Shown: in pieces, positions 28,601 through 42,264 of the stretch
Layout of the letters: the number at the start of each line of letters is the position of its first letter
Position numbering within the stretch: position 1 is the stretch's first letter
Assembly: GCA_963920575.1 (NCBI GenBank)
Contig: OY986969.1
Location: 754,001-818,000, forward strand
Length of the DNA: 64,000 nt
Direction of reading: 5' to 3'
Origin: Narthecium ossifragum
Lineage: Eukaryota > Streptophyta > Magnoliopsida > Dioscoreales > Nartheciaceae
Notes under the pieces: model-generated
What the model was told of the DNA's origin: nothing
What the model saw: the letters and a program-made list of their open reading frames with translations, nothing else
The model's database searches: none
Made by a program: the position numbers and the translations under genes

Positions 28601-31600
28601 CTGAACAACTTTTAAAGATTAAAAACAACAACAGAGGGCATACTATTAATCAGCAAACATATGACCTAAAAGCAGCATTGACATGGCTGTAAAGGAACAT
28701 ATCTAAGAGAAAGTAAATCTGCTTAAACTTTACCATCTTCTTGCATCTCCAGGACGGCTAGGCTCAAGCTTTATTTTCTTTCCAGCAATATCACTCTGAT
28801 TAAGAGCACGGAGAGCAGCATCAGCAGCTCTCACATCATAAAACTCAATAAATTTGTGCTGCTGCTTCTGTGGAGTTTCGCGAATCTGTTGACAAAATTA
28901 TTAATAACAACAACCACAAATACATAATTCGATGAATAATTAACACTAGCCAGAAACATCAAAATCTTCTTACCTCCTTGATTTCCCCATAAACACCAAA
29001 AATCTGACGGAGATCATCATTAGAGACAGAAGAGTCAAGGTTGAATACAACAAGTGTTCCCTGGTTAACATCCTTGTCTGTAGGGTTGTTCTGATAAAAG
29101 TAGTACACGGTAAACATGTGAAGATACTCATGTAAGCGATTGAATGTATATAAGATAAAGGAAGAACAGGATAAAATAATTTGGGTTTTGGGTTGGGGGT
29201 AAAAAAAACACCTTTATCAAGTGGCTATTGCAAAGCAAAGAAGAAAGGACAGCCTAAAAAGGTAGCATGGTGTGAATAATATGAGACTCATCTTCACTGT
29301 AAGGATATTGCCATTACAAAAGAAAATGAAAGAAAATAGTGTGAATTGCACTTCATTATGGTCATAAAACATCATCCGTACTCATATGTCTAACTAGAAA
29401 GAATCACTGGCTCTGGTACACAAGTACTGTAAAGCAATATACGTACTAAATGGGTACCACAGAAAATTCCATCCATAAAGAGACTAGAAACAAAAATTGG
29501 GAGCGTGTGCTTACCTTCGGAAGAGAAAAGTGAATGTCAAGCTTCCGGCCCCTCAATAGTTTGCTTTGAAGGGCTTTCATTGCATTTAGCGCTGCTCGTA
29601 TATCGTAGTAAGCAATCATAACAAAACCACGATGTTTGCAAGCTGTGTAGAGTCTGCGTATCTGACCATATTGCTGGCAGAAAGAAACATCACAACATAA
29701 AAAACCAAGGAAGATGTTTATGTATCAATATATCATAAAATGAACACCGGCTGGATGCAAGAATTGCATAAAAGAACTATATGAAAGGCTATACCTCAAA
29801 AAGATCCTTTAGTTCAGCATCCTCAACATTGCTATTGATGTTTCTCACAAAAAGAGTTCTCGAGGGATGCTCACCAAATGTATGTTCACCAGCAAAGGAC
29901 CCATCGACTCCACCTTGCAAGCTATCTGACGCACCAACACTGGCTGCAAAGTCAGAAGTTCCATTGCTATCAAAATTAAGATCAGCTTCAAGTTCCATTC
30001 CACCTCCACTGTAGAACAGATCATCCTCAATATCATCTCCACTATCAGGTCGAGAATTATAATCAAGACCATCTATAATCCCAGAAAGCAAATCATCATC
30101 ATCAGGGAGAAGGTTTCCTATGGTCTGTGCTTCCATTTCTTCCAAGGATCCAAAAGGTTCGTCTTCCACATATTCAGCCTTAATTATATCAACAGACTGC
30201 CCAAAAGTGGACTCTTTTGACGATGATAAAACCACTGCACATAAGCATGTAAAAATGTATTAGTATGAACAGAAACTTGTTCACTACATCTGAGCTAACC
30301 TCAAGACGTGCAGCACAACTTCATAAACCAAACAGCACAAACTGACTTTTAGTTGGACCGCAGATATAATGTACTTAAACAGCAAATGATTCAGATAAGC
30401 ACGACCATGAATATAGAATTACGTAAAAATGCAAGTTTGAAACAAACATTTTTTGTCGAATACTTCTGTAAAAGAACTTGAAAAGAGTCCATTCACAGAA
30501 TTGCCGGCATTGAGATCAACTTTGTTGCCTTCCATGGACAGGGATGCACGTGGCACACGAAGATTGGGCATTGATCCACAATCCTTGTCAGTAACTCCCC
30601 AAGAAGCCAAACATGTGTGCCCTGCCCTCTCTGCTCCCCTCAAATGATACTCCGAAGTAAAGTTGGTTTTTTGGTCTGTCAACAGATAAGGCTGTGGAAC
30701 TTCCAAACTCTCCATAGAGTTTGTCCCCACTGAACAAAGCTTTTCCAAAGGCGAAGAAACAACAGACCTATTTCCTGACATCAATCCACTTCCCTCTTTC
30801 CCTAAAGATGATGAATACAAGTGGCCAAAAGCAGATGTTAGTCCAACCATCCAAAGGCGAAATTTAAAACCCTACACCAGCTGTTATGAACCAAAAGAAT
30901 GCCAAATTGGACATTCACCTCGACAAGTACAACAAAAGAACATGGAACTCAGATAGAGAAGATACTCATTCCACAAGGACCACCAATGCAGAACATTTTC
31001 TCGTCTGGCAATTTGAATCCAATACTAAATGAAGTCAGCAAATAAGGTTGTGCCTGGAATTGACTGTTGTACTCTAGCTGAACTCCATATATGGTGCAAC
31101 AGTGTATTAGTTTGTAATGTGCTATATGCAGCAACACATATGTGGTCAAAGGTAGTGCATACAAAACCTACATCTATGAAGCTCAAATGAAAAAAGAGCA
31201 AGCTTGGCAAGGCAATCATGTAGCATACTGTCATCATACCAAGCCTTTTCTCAACACAAAGCAGGTGACTACAAGAAAAATCAACAAAGTTTAATGATTA
31301 TTGTCAGCCTGACCTCATCCAGGTATGAATTGTAATACATGTGCGGTAAATTGCAAGTTCAAATTCTGCAACTTCAAACCGGAATTGCAGAAGACGACAG
31401 GTGTAACATGTACAGAATGTGGTAGTGTTTTTGGACATCAAACAATTGAACTACCAAAACAACAGTCAGATGCAGTCCGATTACATCTAAAGAATTTGCT
31501 GAAAGGAAAGAAAACTTTGAAGAATGACAAATAATCCCATCCATGGGATGGCACTCACCATCATCGTCGGGAAAAGACTCCGGCTTCCAAAATCCAAGAT

Positions 31601-31870
31601 GTCTCTGAAATCAAAAGAAAAGGCAAAATAATAAGTTATAAGAAAGTTTAATTCAAACTAACTACCGTTAGCTAGATACGAGGACAAAGAGGCCAAATTT
31701 GACTTTCCATAAATAAAAAAAAGTGTGATAAAAGCACCAAATCCAAGAAACTACACACGAAATGCAACTAGAGATCCATGGTTTACCTCGGCCGGGAAAC
31801 GAATTTCCTCTGAGAAGAAAGAGGACGGTGCTGAGGACATATAGAACGAAGCCATGCGTCCCCGATCCAT
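25642..31870 (-). CDS. Mei2-like RNA-binding protein, tandem copy A
   Basis: Fourteen exons keep phase and give 1009 residues: 31870-31787, 31604-31559, 30801-30448, 30234-29795, 29673-29515, 29090-28974, 28885-28734, 28525-28431, 28307-27873, 27749-27095, 26982-26898, 26807-26739, 26571-26392 and 25800-25642. Mei2-like (AML/OML) proteins bind RNA and act in meiosis and meristem growth in plants. Landmarks are EEIRFPAE at the N-terminus, EAQTIGNLLPDDDDLLSG, RRM1 about 285-361 (RTLFVRNINSN), RRM2 about 371-446 (GTLVVFNLDSSVS), and the C-terminal Mei2 RRM about 835-945 (TLMIKNIPNKYTSKMLLAAI). The MPSE start seen in copy B is lost by a one-base deletion, so translation should begin at the next ATG, five codons later. 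A LINE lies about 415 bases past the stop on the same strand. An ML1/ML4-type identity is likely but not proven. Confidence 0.93.
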
Positions 31871-32700
31871 TATTTCAGATGGATTCTGCAACTTTCCCAG
31901 CCTTCTTTTTATGATCCCCCTCACTTCCCTAACTGCCTCAAATCAAAACGGGGACTCCATATTGATTACTCCAATCTGATCCTCAGAATTCAATACGGAA
32001 CTGAAAATTAAAACCAATCAGAGAACAGTTAATATTCCAAAAGTTAATTGAACCCAAAATTGTCAAATGATCACTTTGGTTCGGTAAGAAAAGAACGGAA
32101 ATCGGCAAAATAAACTCCCCAAAAGAAAAGGAAAAAAAATTTGGCTAAAGGTCGTCAGGCAATAAAAGTCGAACAAAGCGAGCTTCAATTTCGAAGTAAA
32201 AAAGGAAAAAAGACCTAGACTTGGCCTATATCAAAGAACCCTACCAACTTAAAATCTTTTATGTGAAAAAAGAATGATCCCAGCGTTTTAAAATTTCAGA
32301 CCACTAAATTCGAGCTGGGATTATCCCCGACCTCGAGATCGTCCAGCTAACGAGATCAAACACCATAATTCAAACCAAAAAACCAGCCAAACAAATGGAA
32401 TCTCGAGCTAAAAATATCGTAAACCTCGCCAGATTACCCCGTCCACTAAAGCCCATCGAACCCCGGAAAAAAAAGAACCCACCTAGCAAATCGAGACTTC
32501 GATAGCAAAAGAGAGACCGCGACGAAGGATTTAAAACACGCGATCAATGGAGGAATGGTTTGCGCCACAAGGCAGGGGGACGGCGATGAGAATCCCCCTG
32601 AGCCTCCGCCTCGCGATCCGTGGCGTGCGTGAGCTCCCGACGCCACCGCCACCCTCTCCCCAGCATTGCACGCAACCGCCCAGTAGAATCCAATTCTATA
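31871..32700 (-). promoter_or_regulatory. 5' leader and likely leader intron of Mei2 copy A
   Basis: A splice donor (CTAG|GTGGGT on the minus strand, near 32485) and homology with the same stretch of copy B suggest an untranslated first exon around 32690-32486. An intron would then reach to just before the coding start. The sequence is non-coding. Confidence 0.45.
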
Positions 32701-32702
32701 TA
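32696..32702 (-). promoter_or_regulatory. TATA box, Mei2 copy A
   Basis: TATATAG on the minus strand, in a block conserved between the two copies (GTATATAGAATTGGATTC). It sits about 210 bases upstream of the inferred leader donor. A pyrimidine/GA-rich stretch surrounds it. Confidence 0.5.
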
Positions 32703-32994
32703 CAGCTCATCACGTCTCCCTCCAAGCCATACGACTCTCTCACTCCCTCCCTCCCTCTCTACCCGCTTATATTCCTCCGGATCGAGCTCGGCGCCGGAGG
32801 CCTTGGGGAGCTCCGGCGAGCGAGCGAGAGAGAGGAGAGAGGCCCATGGCTGTCGTATATAATGAGAGAGAGAGAGGTGGGCCTGGTGAGGCCCGTGAGG
32901 GGTTAAAAGGAGGAAGGCGGGGATTGTGCGGTAAAACGGCGGAGGACCAGACCCCGCTCCTAATAAAACGATAGAAAGAGGGAATCGTGGAGAC

Positions 32995-33245
32995 GGCGTT
33001 AAGGAGTTAACGGCAGGAGGGCGTTAAGGAGTTAACGGCAGGAGAACACGGAGGTGGCCGGTCGGCGCGGGTTTTGGGTTCGAAACGCCTGGGGCCGGTG
33101 ATCTAGCTTGGGGGTTTGGCTTTTTTTACGGATGAGGACCTGAGAATCTTTATAATTGCGGGATACGCGTAAATCTTTTGTTATCTCCGGTGATTTGGGT
33201 TATTTACGTTTGAGGACCGGAAAATCTTTAAATTTGCTGCACGTG
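32995..33245. repeat. Upstream tandem repeats, copy A
   Basis: Two parts are visible. GGCGTTAAGGAGTTAACGGC is duplicated at about 32995-33043, where copy B has one unit. Then two degenerate units of the form TTTACG-TGAGGACC-AATCTTT lie at 33125 and 33205, where copy B has four at 42265-42560. Confidence 0.6.
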
Positions 33246-33520
33246 TGAAGTAGATAAATATTTGTTTATATACGTTATTTACTGGTAAGCATCAGAATAA
33301 CTTTTTGCTTTATCCGTGAGCTTATCATATTCTCAATCCAAACGGATCCTAAAATTACTGGATAATTTTTTATTGTAAATTTTCGGTTAATGAGAGACAT
33401 ATATATTAGTTCATTCGGAACTATTAATCTAGCTGAATGCGTCTTAAATGGAATTGTGCACAAAGCCAAAACACTGCATAAGAATTTTAGCAACAAGATA
33501 ATCCAATGGAAACTATAAGG
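33246..33520. other. Junction between duplicated blocks A and B
   Basis: Similarity to the upstream edge of copy B fades near 33250, and similarity to the downstream edge of copy A begins near 33430. The head-to-tail junction of the tandem duplication must therefore lie between. No gene is seen. Confidence 0.55.
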
Positions 33521-33735
33521 CCCGTTTGGTTAGAAAATAGTTAACTCGGAATAACTTTTACCCCGAATTAAGAGAAAGAATATTCCACTTATTCCACACT
33601 TTATCTCCAAATATGAAACATCCATAAAAAAATTATCTCCATTCCACCTACTACCCTCTCTACTTTTTTTCTTATCTTTTTTTCTTATCCTAAATAATCA
33701 TTACTGCTTATCACAGAATAATTTTTATCCCAAGC
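33521..33735. mobile_element. MITE-like insertion in the copy B flank
   Basis: It begins GGCCCGTTTGGTTAG after a TAA and contains GGAATAACTTTTACCC and CACTTATTCCACAC words shared with the MITEs at 45002 and 46797. The equivalent place in copy A (about 19010-19028) lacks it, so it arrived after duplication or was lost from A. The right end is not clearly defined. Confidence 0.5.
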
Positions 33736-34200
33736 ACGACACCATTTGATAGATTCATGATATAGGGAATGTTATACAGCAAAAGGAAGGTAATAACTCA
33801 CAGGTAGAGCAATCGTTCCACAACAAAATGTCACTACCTATCCTCTCAAAAAGATCAACCCCATCACACATTTGGGGTGTACAAAACTCGAAGAGATAAA
33901 AAGTCAATTCGAGGGGGGAAAAAAAGTAGAAAGTAATACAGAGAAGGCCTTGGCAGACCGCATAAAGAAGTCAATTTCGTGATCAAGAAAAAAACTGCTG
34001 TACACTTCCTTATTCCTCATACGGCCATCCAAAATCTCAAAGCTATCCCTGCAGCTTTCACCTTGCGGACCACTTCAAATATTCGAGTCCCCGCCAGAAA
34101 ACATGGGTGCAAGAACGTAAATGTGAAGAGTAAGAATGAAGTGAGGTGAGGTCATGTTACAGGTTTAAGGTTAGAGCCCTGGACATTTGGGCTCGTCGTG

Positions 34201-37200
34201 TCACTCGGAGTCCTTGGTGGAACCAATGGAAGAAGCTGTTCCGTTGGAAGGCTCATCTCCAATTGTGGAAGGGCTTCCCTGATGATTTTCTTCACTACTG
34301 GCGGTCCTGGATCTCCCGGACCTTGATCGAATATTCGTCCCCATTGGGAAGGGCTCCTGCATATAGAAATAGCCATAGCATTCTAAGGCGACAAAACATG
34401 GCCGAATCTACTTTTAATTTAAAGGACAAAGCTCAATCCAGGCTTTCAGATCAACTATAATTCTACAAGAATTTGCAACCTGAAGCAGAGAGCCATTCAA
34501 GATCAAATAACACAGGTTTATTATCATGTAGATCATATAGTTTTTTGCTAAGTTGTAGATGTTACACATAACAAAAAATGCCAACACCAATAGGAAAAGA
34601 AACTCCGAATATAATGAGAAACAAATAATAGAAGTTACTAGTGTCTTGGAAAAGCATCTTCTAAATGAATAATCAGTTTCCAAAAATTAAGATGATTTCG
34701 TAGCTTATTTTCCACAATACCACAAGGGTGTCCTTTTTAAATTCATCTACTGCCTATTTCTTCATTCTTATAGCTTGACTTGAGCAATGCTTTTGCAAGA
34801 AGGCTCGTCTTGCCAAACCATACAAGTAGGCTTGTCATGCCAAACCATAGCAACATGATCTCAATTAAAAGTATCTAAGGCGAAAGTAACTTTACATATG
34901 CAACAGCATTATTTGAGAATAACACAAACCTGATCCCCGGCATTGGGACCACCAGAATGGAAAAGAATAGGGCGGCAACGTTTGTCCTCATTCATCAAGC
35001 TTGAATTCTGGAAATGTGAAATAAGAGCTGCTTTTCCTTGGATTCGAGCATATGCAAGTGATGCCACCTTTTCACTGTTGAATTTCTCCCATTTCTTGCC
35101 ATTGAATGCCTGTAAAAGATTACGCAACAATCACTAAGATCTTCTGTATTAGGCAACATAGCAAATTATGGAATGAAAGTCATTAGAGTTGCTGTGGAAT
35201 GAAAGAAACAGATGTGGCTACTGGTTGAAAACATCATTCGAAGTTTCAAACTGACTGATTGAAGCTGGAAAAAAACCTGATAGAATGAAATGATCTTCTG
35301 AGGATCAGTCATGTTGATAAAAGCATAGCCCACATTGCATTTGTTCTGTAGAGGAAAACAAACATATTAAAACATCAATTCACAGAAAGAAATGACCACG
35401 CCAAAAGTTACGAACATTTCATAAGCAAAAATTACCTTGAAATCAATAGGTAGGTAAATGAAATCGTAAGTCCCTCGATGATGTTCATCAATAGCAGCTA
35501 GGAGCATTTTAGATGTGTACCTGTTAACAAGTCCACCCTATAATATAAGAAAACTACTACATACTATATGCATAATCAGAATGGAAAATGGAAAGGAACT
35601 GGGCAATTGAATTAAAGAGCCGACTGATATACTTGTTAGGTATATTTTTTATCATCAATGTTGTTCTTGAGTCTTCACCACGAAGGATCCGATCGACATC
35701 AAGTTCAAACTGCTTTTTATTATCACCATGACTAGCACTAGTATCACTTCTTCTGTTCCTGATCCGCTCGAAGGGAGTGTCAAATGATGAGGGAATAGAA
35801 ACCCTGGAATTTCTTCCATGGAAAACGTGGCCATTCTGAGATGAAGGAATTCCGATGTGTGAAGAAGAAATAGAAGACTCTAAACAGTTTCCATTCATAT
35901 GAGGGAACATATTGTGAGATGCAAGCTCCAAAGGATGCATTGTGGGGCTGCCAGAAAAGCTCATACTTCCAAGTGAACCTGGATGAAAAGCAGACAGCTC
36001 AGTAGTATCTGCAGCATACACATTTCGCCTATCCCAAATTGATGGATTTACAGCAGGTGCTGAACCAACATGATGGTGTAAAGGCGCCATGCTGTTCAAC
36101 ATGTGAGATGGTGGTCTTGGAAGGCCATGCATTTGTGATGGGGTATGAGTAGGAATGTTATTCGCCGCAAATGTAGGTGAATCTAGCCACATCATAGTCC
36201 CGGGTGGATGATTGTGATATGAGTTGGAATTTCCCATGACATACTGATGCCCATGAAGAGGGCAATTTCCATTTCCCAGAACCCCAAATGCTGCAAACGA
36301 CAACAAATAATGATCAAGGACATCCGTATGGTAACAGATAAAACAAGCAAGAATCAATAACATCTTACTATCTCTTTTCAGGTCAATAGACACATACTGA
36401 GATTACATCGGGACTTACCAGCTTCATTAGGATCAAATGAATGGCTGCTCAGACCACCAGCCCCAACTCCATGGACATGCCTGTTATCCACTCCTTCAGG
36501 CGGCCTAATGCTAATAGGCAGTGCAGACATGCTGCTTTGGTGATTGTATGGGATGCCATTGCTTATGACATCGCGGTACTCTGGAAGTGAATGAGGATGG
36601 ATACCTGGTATGCTTTGAAAACCAAAGTTCATCTGCCCAAGTGACTTGCCGTGGTCACTGTGACCAAGAAGATTATGATGATCGGCTACTTGTCCAACCC
36701 TGGCTGAGGAAAAGTTATGGGACAGACTTGAAGAGATTCCACGTAATGCAGTTTCTGCAATTGTCGTGTTTGGTGCTCGAACTGCAGAGTGAAGACCCTG
36801 AATAGATCCATTATCAAGACCACTCGATGCAATTGACCCTAGAGGCACTGAACCTGAAGAAACAAACATGTGCCATCAGCAACTAAGTAAACGCTCAAGT
36901 CTCAATGACACCAGAAATGCAGCAAATATAGCATAAGCAAGTTCTTAAATATCAGGAATAAGCGCCAGACCGTAGCATCCAGGTGGTGAGTTAATTGGGG
37001 GGCTCGCCTGCCTGTAGTTATTGGGTTCTTCTTCCACCAACTCAGGAGATAATTCTTGTGTTAAGCAGCTGACATACAATTACATTAGACTTGGCACACA
37101 AGTACTCAGGAAAAGATGCTGCACTTAGGAAGATTTACAGAGAAAATCAAGAAATGACACAGAGATAAATGGAAAGCTTTTTTGCCACTACTATTACTAC

Positions 37201-40200
37201 GACTTTCATACACATGCAAAAAGTACTACATAAAGAACCGAGATCACAGAGAACGAGCAAACACAATTTTAATAAAATAACAATCTTGAATGAACTTTCT
37301 TTAGCATCTAAATTTTATGACCGCGTGTTGACAAGTTCGATTATAGCTGATTTCTGCAGAGTAAAACCCAAGTTTATGCAACCAGAGAAAAAAATGAATT
37401 GCAAAAGCACAAAGGGAATGAGGTTGAGTAGCTGAAACAATTCTTATATAGCAAATATAATGGACAATTCCGAAATGTACAAGATAAAGTTGCATTTCAC
37501 GATAGCTCACAAAATGCCTTGAAGAAGGATTGAGATGATTTAGAGTAGAAGTTAATGACCTTTTATCATCCCTCCCATGGAACCTCATGAATCTAATCAG
37601 GAGTTAAAAATATTAGTTGAATGAATTGCATCGGATCATGACAAGAAAAGGCCTCCATGTATTTCATTGATTCATTTCCAGTTCCACATATGAACTCCAA
37701 CATCCTTGTATTTGCTAAATTCATCCGAATTATTTTCCTCAAGGATGGAAGCAGACTCACAATGAGGATCAGAAAAGTTTGATTTGACCAACACCATTAT
37801 ATTCTGACAGCATCATGAACAATAATGAAACATTAGACACTTCGGATGGGTGAGAATTAACAAAGAAACACCGTCCTCTGGACAACTTTTAAAGATGAAA
37901 AGCAACAACAGAGGGCAGGCTATTAATTGGCAAACATATGATCTAAAAGCAGCATTGACATGGCCATAAAGGAACATATCTAATGGAAAGTGAATCTGCT
38001 TAAACTTTACCATCCTCTTGCACCTCCAGGACGGCTAGGCTCAAGCTTTATTTTCTTTCCAGCTATATCACTCCGATTAAGAGCACGGAGAGCAGCATCA
38101 GCAGCTCTCACATCAAAAAATTCAATAAATTTTTCATGGCGCTTCAGTGGAGTTTCACGAATCTGTTGATAAAATTAAGTATTAATAACAACAATCACAA
38201 ATACATAATTCAATGAATAACTAAAAAAACAATGGCTGGAAACATCAAAACCTTCTTACCTCCTTGATTTCCCCATAAACACCAAAAATCTGACGGAGAT
38301 CATCATTAGAGACAGAGGAATCAAGGTTGAATACAACAAGTGTTCCCTGGTTAACATCCTTCTCTGTAGGGTTGATCTGATAAAAGTAGTACATGGTAAA
38401 CATGTGAAGACACTCATGTAAGGAATGAATGTACAGAAGTCCCCATCTTTTGATTATGAAAGTCAACGTATAAAATCTATGGAAACACCTCTAATAAGGA
38501 TATCGCCATCCCAAAAGAACATGAAAGAAAATACTTTGAATTGCACTTCATTATGGTCATAAAACATCATCCGTACTCATATCTAACTAGAAAGAACCAC
38601 TGCCTCTGGTACAAATACTGTAAAGCAATATAAGTACTAAACCAGTACCACAAAAAATTCCATCCTGATAGAGACTATAAACAAAAATTGGGAGCGTGTG
38701 CTAACCTTCGGAAGAGAAAAGTGAATGTCAAGCTTCCGGCGCCTCAATGGTTTGCTTTGTAGGGCTTTCATTGCATTTAGCGCTGCTCGTATATCGTAGT
38801 AAGCAATCATAACAAAACCACGATGTTTGCAAGCTGTGTAGAGTCTGCGTATCTGACCATATTGCTGGCAGATGCAGAAAGAAACATCAAAACATAGAAA
38901 CCCAAGGAACATGCTTGTGTATCAACAAATAGACGCTGGCCGGAATCAAGAATTGCATAGAACAATATGAAAGCCTATACCTCAAAAAGATCCTTTAGCT
39001 CAGCATCCTCAACGTTGCTATTGATGTTTCTCACAAAAAGAGTTCTCGAGGGATGCTCACCAAATGGATGTTCACCACCAAAGGACCCATTGGCTCCACC
39101 TTGCAGGCCATCTGAGGCACCAATACTAGCTGCAACGTCAGAAGTTTCATTGCAATCAAAATTAAGATCAACTTCAAGCTCCATTCCGCCTCCACTGTAG
39201 AAGAGATCATCCTCAATATCATCTCCACTATTAGGTCGAGAGTTATAATCAAGACCATCTATAATCCCAGAAAGCAAATCATCATCATCAGGGAGAAGGT
39301 TTCCTATGGTCTGGGCTTCGATTTCTTCCAAGGATCCAAAAAGTTCATCTTCCACATATTCAGCTTTGATAGTATCACCAGACTGTCCGGAAGTGCAATC
39401 TTTTGACGATGACAAAGCCACTGCACATAAGCATGTAAAAATGCAAGTCACTCCATCTGAGTTATCTTCAAGACATGCAGAACAACTTCATAAATCAAAC
39501 AGAAAAAACTGACTGTTAATTGGATAGCGGATGTGATATAGTTAAACAGCAAATGATTTAATTAAGCACAGCCATGAATATGGAATTGCGTAAAAATGCA
39601 AGTTTGAAACACACATTTTTTGTTGAATACTTCTGTAAAAGAACTTGAGAAAACTCCATTCACACAATTCCTGCCATTGAGATCAACTTTGTTGTCTTCC
39701 ATGGATAAGGACGCACGTTGCACACGAAGATTGGGCCTTGATCCACAATCCTTGTCTGTAACTCCCCAAGAAGCCAAACATTTGTGGCCTGTCCTCTCTG
39801 CCCCCCTCGAATAATACTCCAAAGTAAAGTTGGTCTTTTGGTCTGTGAACAGATAAGGCTGTGGAACTTCCAAACTCTCCACCGAGTTTGTCCCCGCTGA
39901 AGAAAGCTTTTCCAAAGGTGATGAAGCAACAGACCTATTTCCTGACATCAATCCACTTCCCTCTTTCCCTAAAGATGATGAATACAAGTAGCCAAAATCA
40001 GATGTTAGTCCGAGCATCCAAAGGCGAAATTTAAGACGCTTCACCAGCTGTTATGAACCAAAAGAGTGTCAAATTGGACAATCACCTTGACAATTACTAC
40101 AAAAGAACATCGAACTAAGACAGAGAAGATACTCATTCCACAAGGACCACCAATCTAGAACAATTCATCTAGCAATTTGAACCCAATACTAAATGAAGTT

Positions 40201-40998
40201 ATCAAATAAGGTTATGTCTGGAATTGAATGTCATTGTACTCCAGATGAACCCCATATATGGTACAATAGTGTATTGGTTTGAAATATGCAATACGCAGCA
40301 GTACATATGTGGTCAAAGATAGGCGCATAAAAACCTACATCTATGAAGCTCATATGAGAAATTTGCAAGCTTGGCAAGGCAATCATGTAGCATAATGTCA
40401 TCATAACAAACCTTTTCTCGACACAGATCAGGTGACTACAAGAATATTTACAACATATCTGGCAAATTGTAAAACTTTTAAACCAGAATTGTAGAAGACA
40501 ACTGTGTACCGAGTACAGAATGTGGGTAGTGTTTCTGGACATCAAATAACCATTAAAACAACAGTCAGATGCAGTCCGATTACATCTAAAGCCAATTTTA
40601 CTGGAAGGAAATAAAACTTAGAAGAATGACAAATAATGCCATCCATGGGACGGCACTCACCACCATTGTCAGGCAAAGACTCGGGCGTCCAAAATCCGAG
40701 GGTTCTCTGAAATCAAAAGAAAAGGCAAAATAATAAGTCATGACAAGGTTTAATCCAGACTAACAGCCGTTAGCACCAAATTTAACTTTCCATGAAAAAA
40801 AGTGCGATAAAAGCACCAAATTCAAGAAACTACACACGAAGTGCGACTAGAGATCCATGGGAAAACCAAGAATTAACATAAGTTTGGCACAAAACCCACC
40901 TCGGCCGGGAAACGAATTTCCTCTGAGAAGAAAGAGGACGGTGCTGAGGACAAGTAGAAAGACGTCATTCGTCGCCGATCCATTACTTCAGATGGCAT
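34201..40998 (-). CDS. Mei2-like RNA-binding protein, tandem copy B
   Basis: Fourteen exons in the same phases as copy A give 1015 residues: 40998-40900, 40706-40661, 39968-39615, 39420-38981, 38864-38706, 38376-38260, 38162-38011, 37068-36971, 36853-36419, 36290-35633, 35520-35436, 35345-35277, 35109-34930 and 34356-34201. It has the same three RNA-recognition motifs as copy A. The N-terminus is MPSEVMDRRR, the usual Mei2-like start. Differences from A are spread through the less conserved regions, while the third RRM is nearly unchanged. Intron 7 is about 940 bases against 208 in A, because of an insertion at the acceptor. No stop or frameshift is visible, so the gene is probably functional. 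Confidence 0.93.
37075..37803. mobile_element. Insertion of about 0.73 kb at the intron 7 acceptor of copy B
   Basis: The block is absent from copy A and bounded by CTGACA at 37069-37074 and 37804-37809. It lies just inside the acceptor, so the CAG of the splice site is part of the duplicated bases. No terminal inverted repeat, LTR or A tail is obvious and no coding sequence is recognised. The element class is unknown. Confidence 0.55.
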
Positions 40999-41914
40999 TC
41001 TGCGACTTTCCGATAATAAATTCGTGAAAAAACAGAATCTTCAGAGCTCCAGCCTTCTTTTTATGATCCCCTCACTTCCCTAACTGCCCCAAATCAAAAC
41101 GGGGACTCCATATTAATTAATCCAATCTGATCCTCTGAATTCAATACGGAACTGAAAATTAAAACCAATCAGAGAACAGTTAATATCACAGAAGTTAATT
41201 GAATGCAAAATTGTCAAATGATCACTTCGAGAATGACAAGGTTCAGAGGATTTTTAACTCATTTGGGTGAAAGAACCTTCTTCCAATCTTCGAAGAGAAA
41301 AAGAAAAGGGAAATCGGCAAAATAAACAACCCAAAAAGGAAGGGAGGGATGGCTAAAGGACATGAAACAATAAAAATCCAACAAGCGAGCTTCAATTTCT
41401 AAGTAAAAAAAGGAAAAAGACCCAGACTTTGCCTAAATCAGAGAACTCTACCAACTAAAAATCTTTTATGTGAAAAAAAGAATGATCCCGATGTTTTAAA
41501 ATTTCAAATTCGAGCTTGGATCATCCCCGACCTCGAGATCGGCCAGCTAACGCGATCAAACACCATAATTCAAACAAAAAAACCAGACAAACACATGGAA
41601 TCTGGAGCTAAAAATATCGTAAACCTAGCTAAATTACCCCATCCTCCACAAAAGCCCACCGAACCCCGGTAAAAAAAAGAACCCACCTAGCAAATCGAGA
41701 GCAAGAGAGAGAGAGAGAGAGACCGACGAAGGATTTAAAGCACGCGATCGACCAACGCAGGTTCTTTAATGGATTGCGCCACAAAGCAGGGGGACGGCAA
41801 TGAGATTCCCCGGAGCCTCCGCCTCAGGATCCGTGCCGTGCGAGAGCTCCCGACGCCACCGCCACCCTCTCCCTCTCCCCAGCATTGCACGCAACCGCCC
41901 AGTAGAATCCAATT

Positions 41915-41921
41915 CTATATA
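41915..41921 (-). promoter_or_regulatory. TATA box, Mei2 copy B
   Basis: TATATAG on the minus strand, in the same conserved block as copy A. CT/GA-rich runs flank it (near 41715-41730 and 41955-41975). The stretch from 40999 to here is the likely leader exon and leader intron. Confidence 0.5.
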
Positions 41922-42264
41922 CAGCCCATCACCTCTCCCTCCCTGCTATACAACTCCCTCTCTCTCTCTCTCTACCCGGTTATATTCCTCTGGATCGCGC
42001 TCGGTGCCGGAGGCCTTTGGAGAGCTCCGGCGAGAGAGCGAGAAAGAGAGAGAGGAGAAAGGCACGGGGATGCGTCTATAATCCGAGAGAGAGAGAGATT
42101 GTTAAAATAAACGGCGGAGGACCAGACCCCGCTTTAAATAACACGGTAGAGAGATAGATTGGTGGAGACGGCGTTAAAGAGTTGACGGCAGCAGAACACG
42201 GAGGTGGGCCGGTCGGCGCGGGGTTTGGGTTCGAAACGCTTGGCGCCTGTGATCTAGCTTTGGG

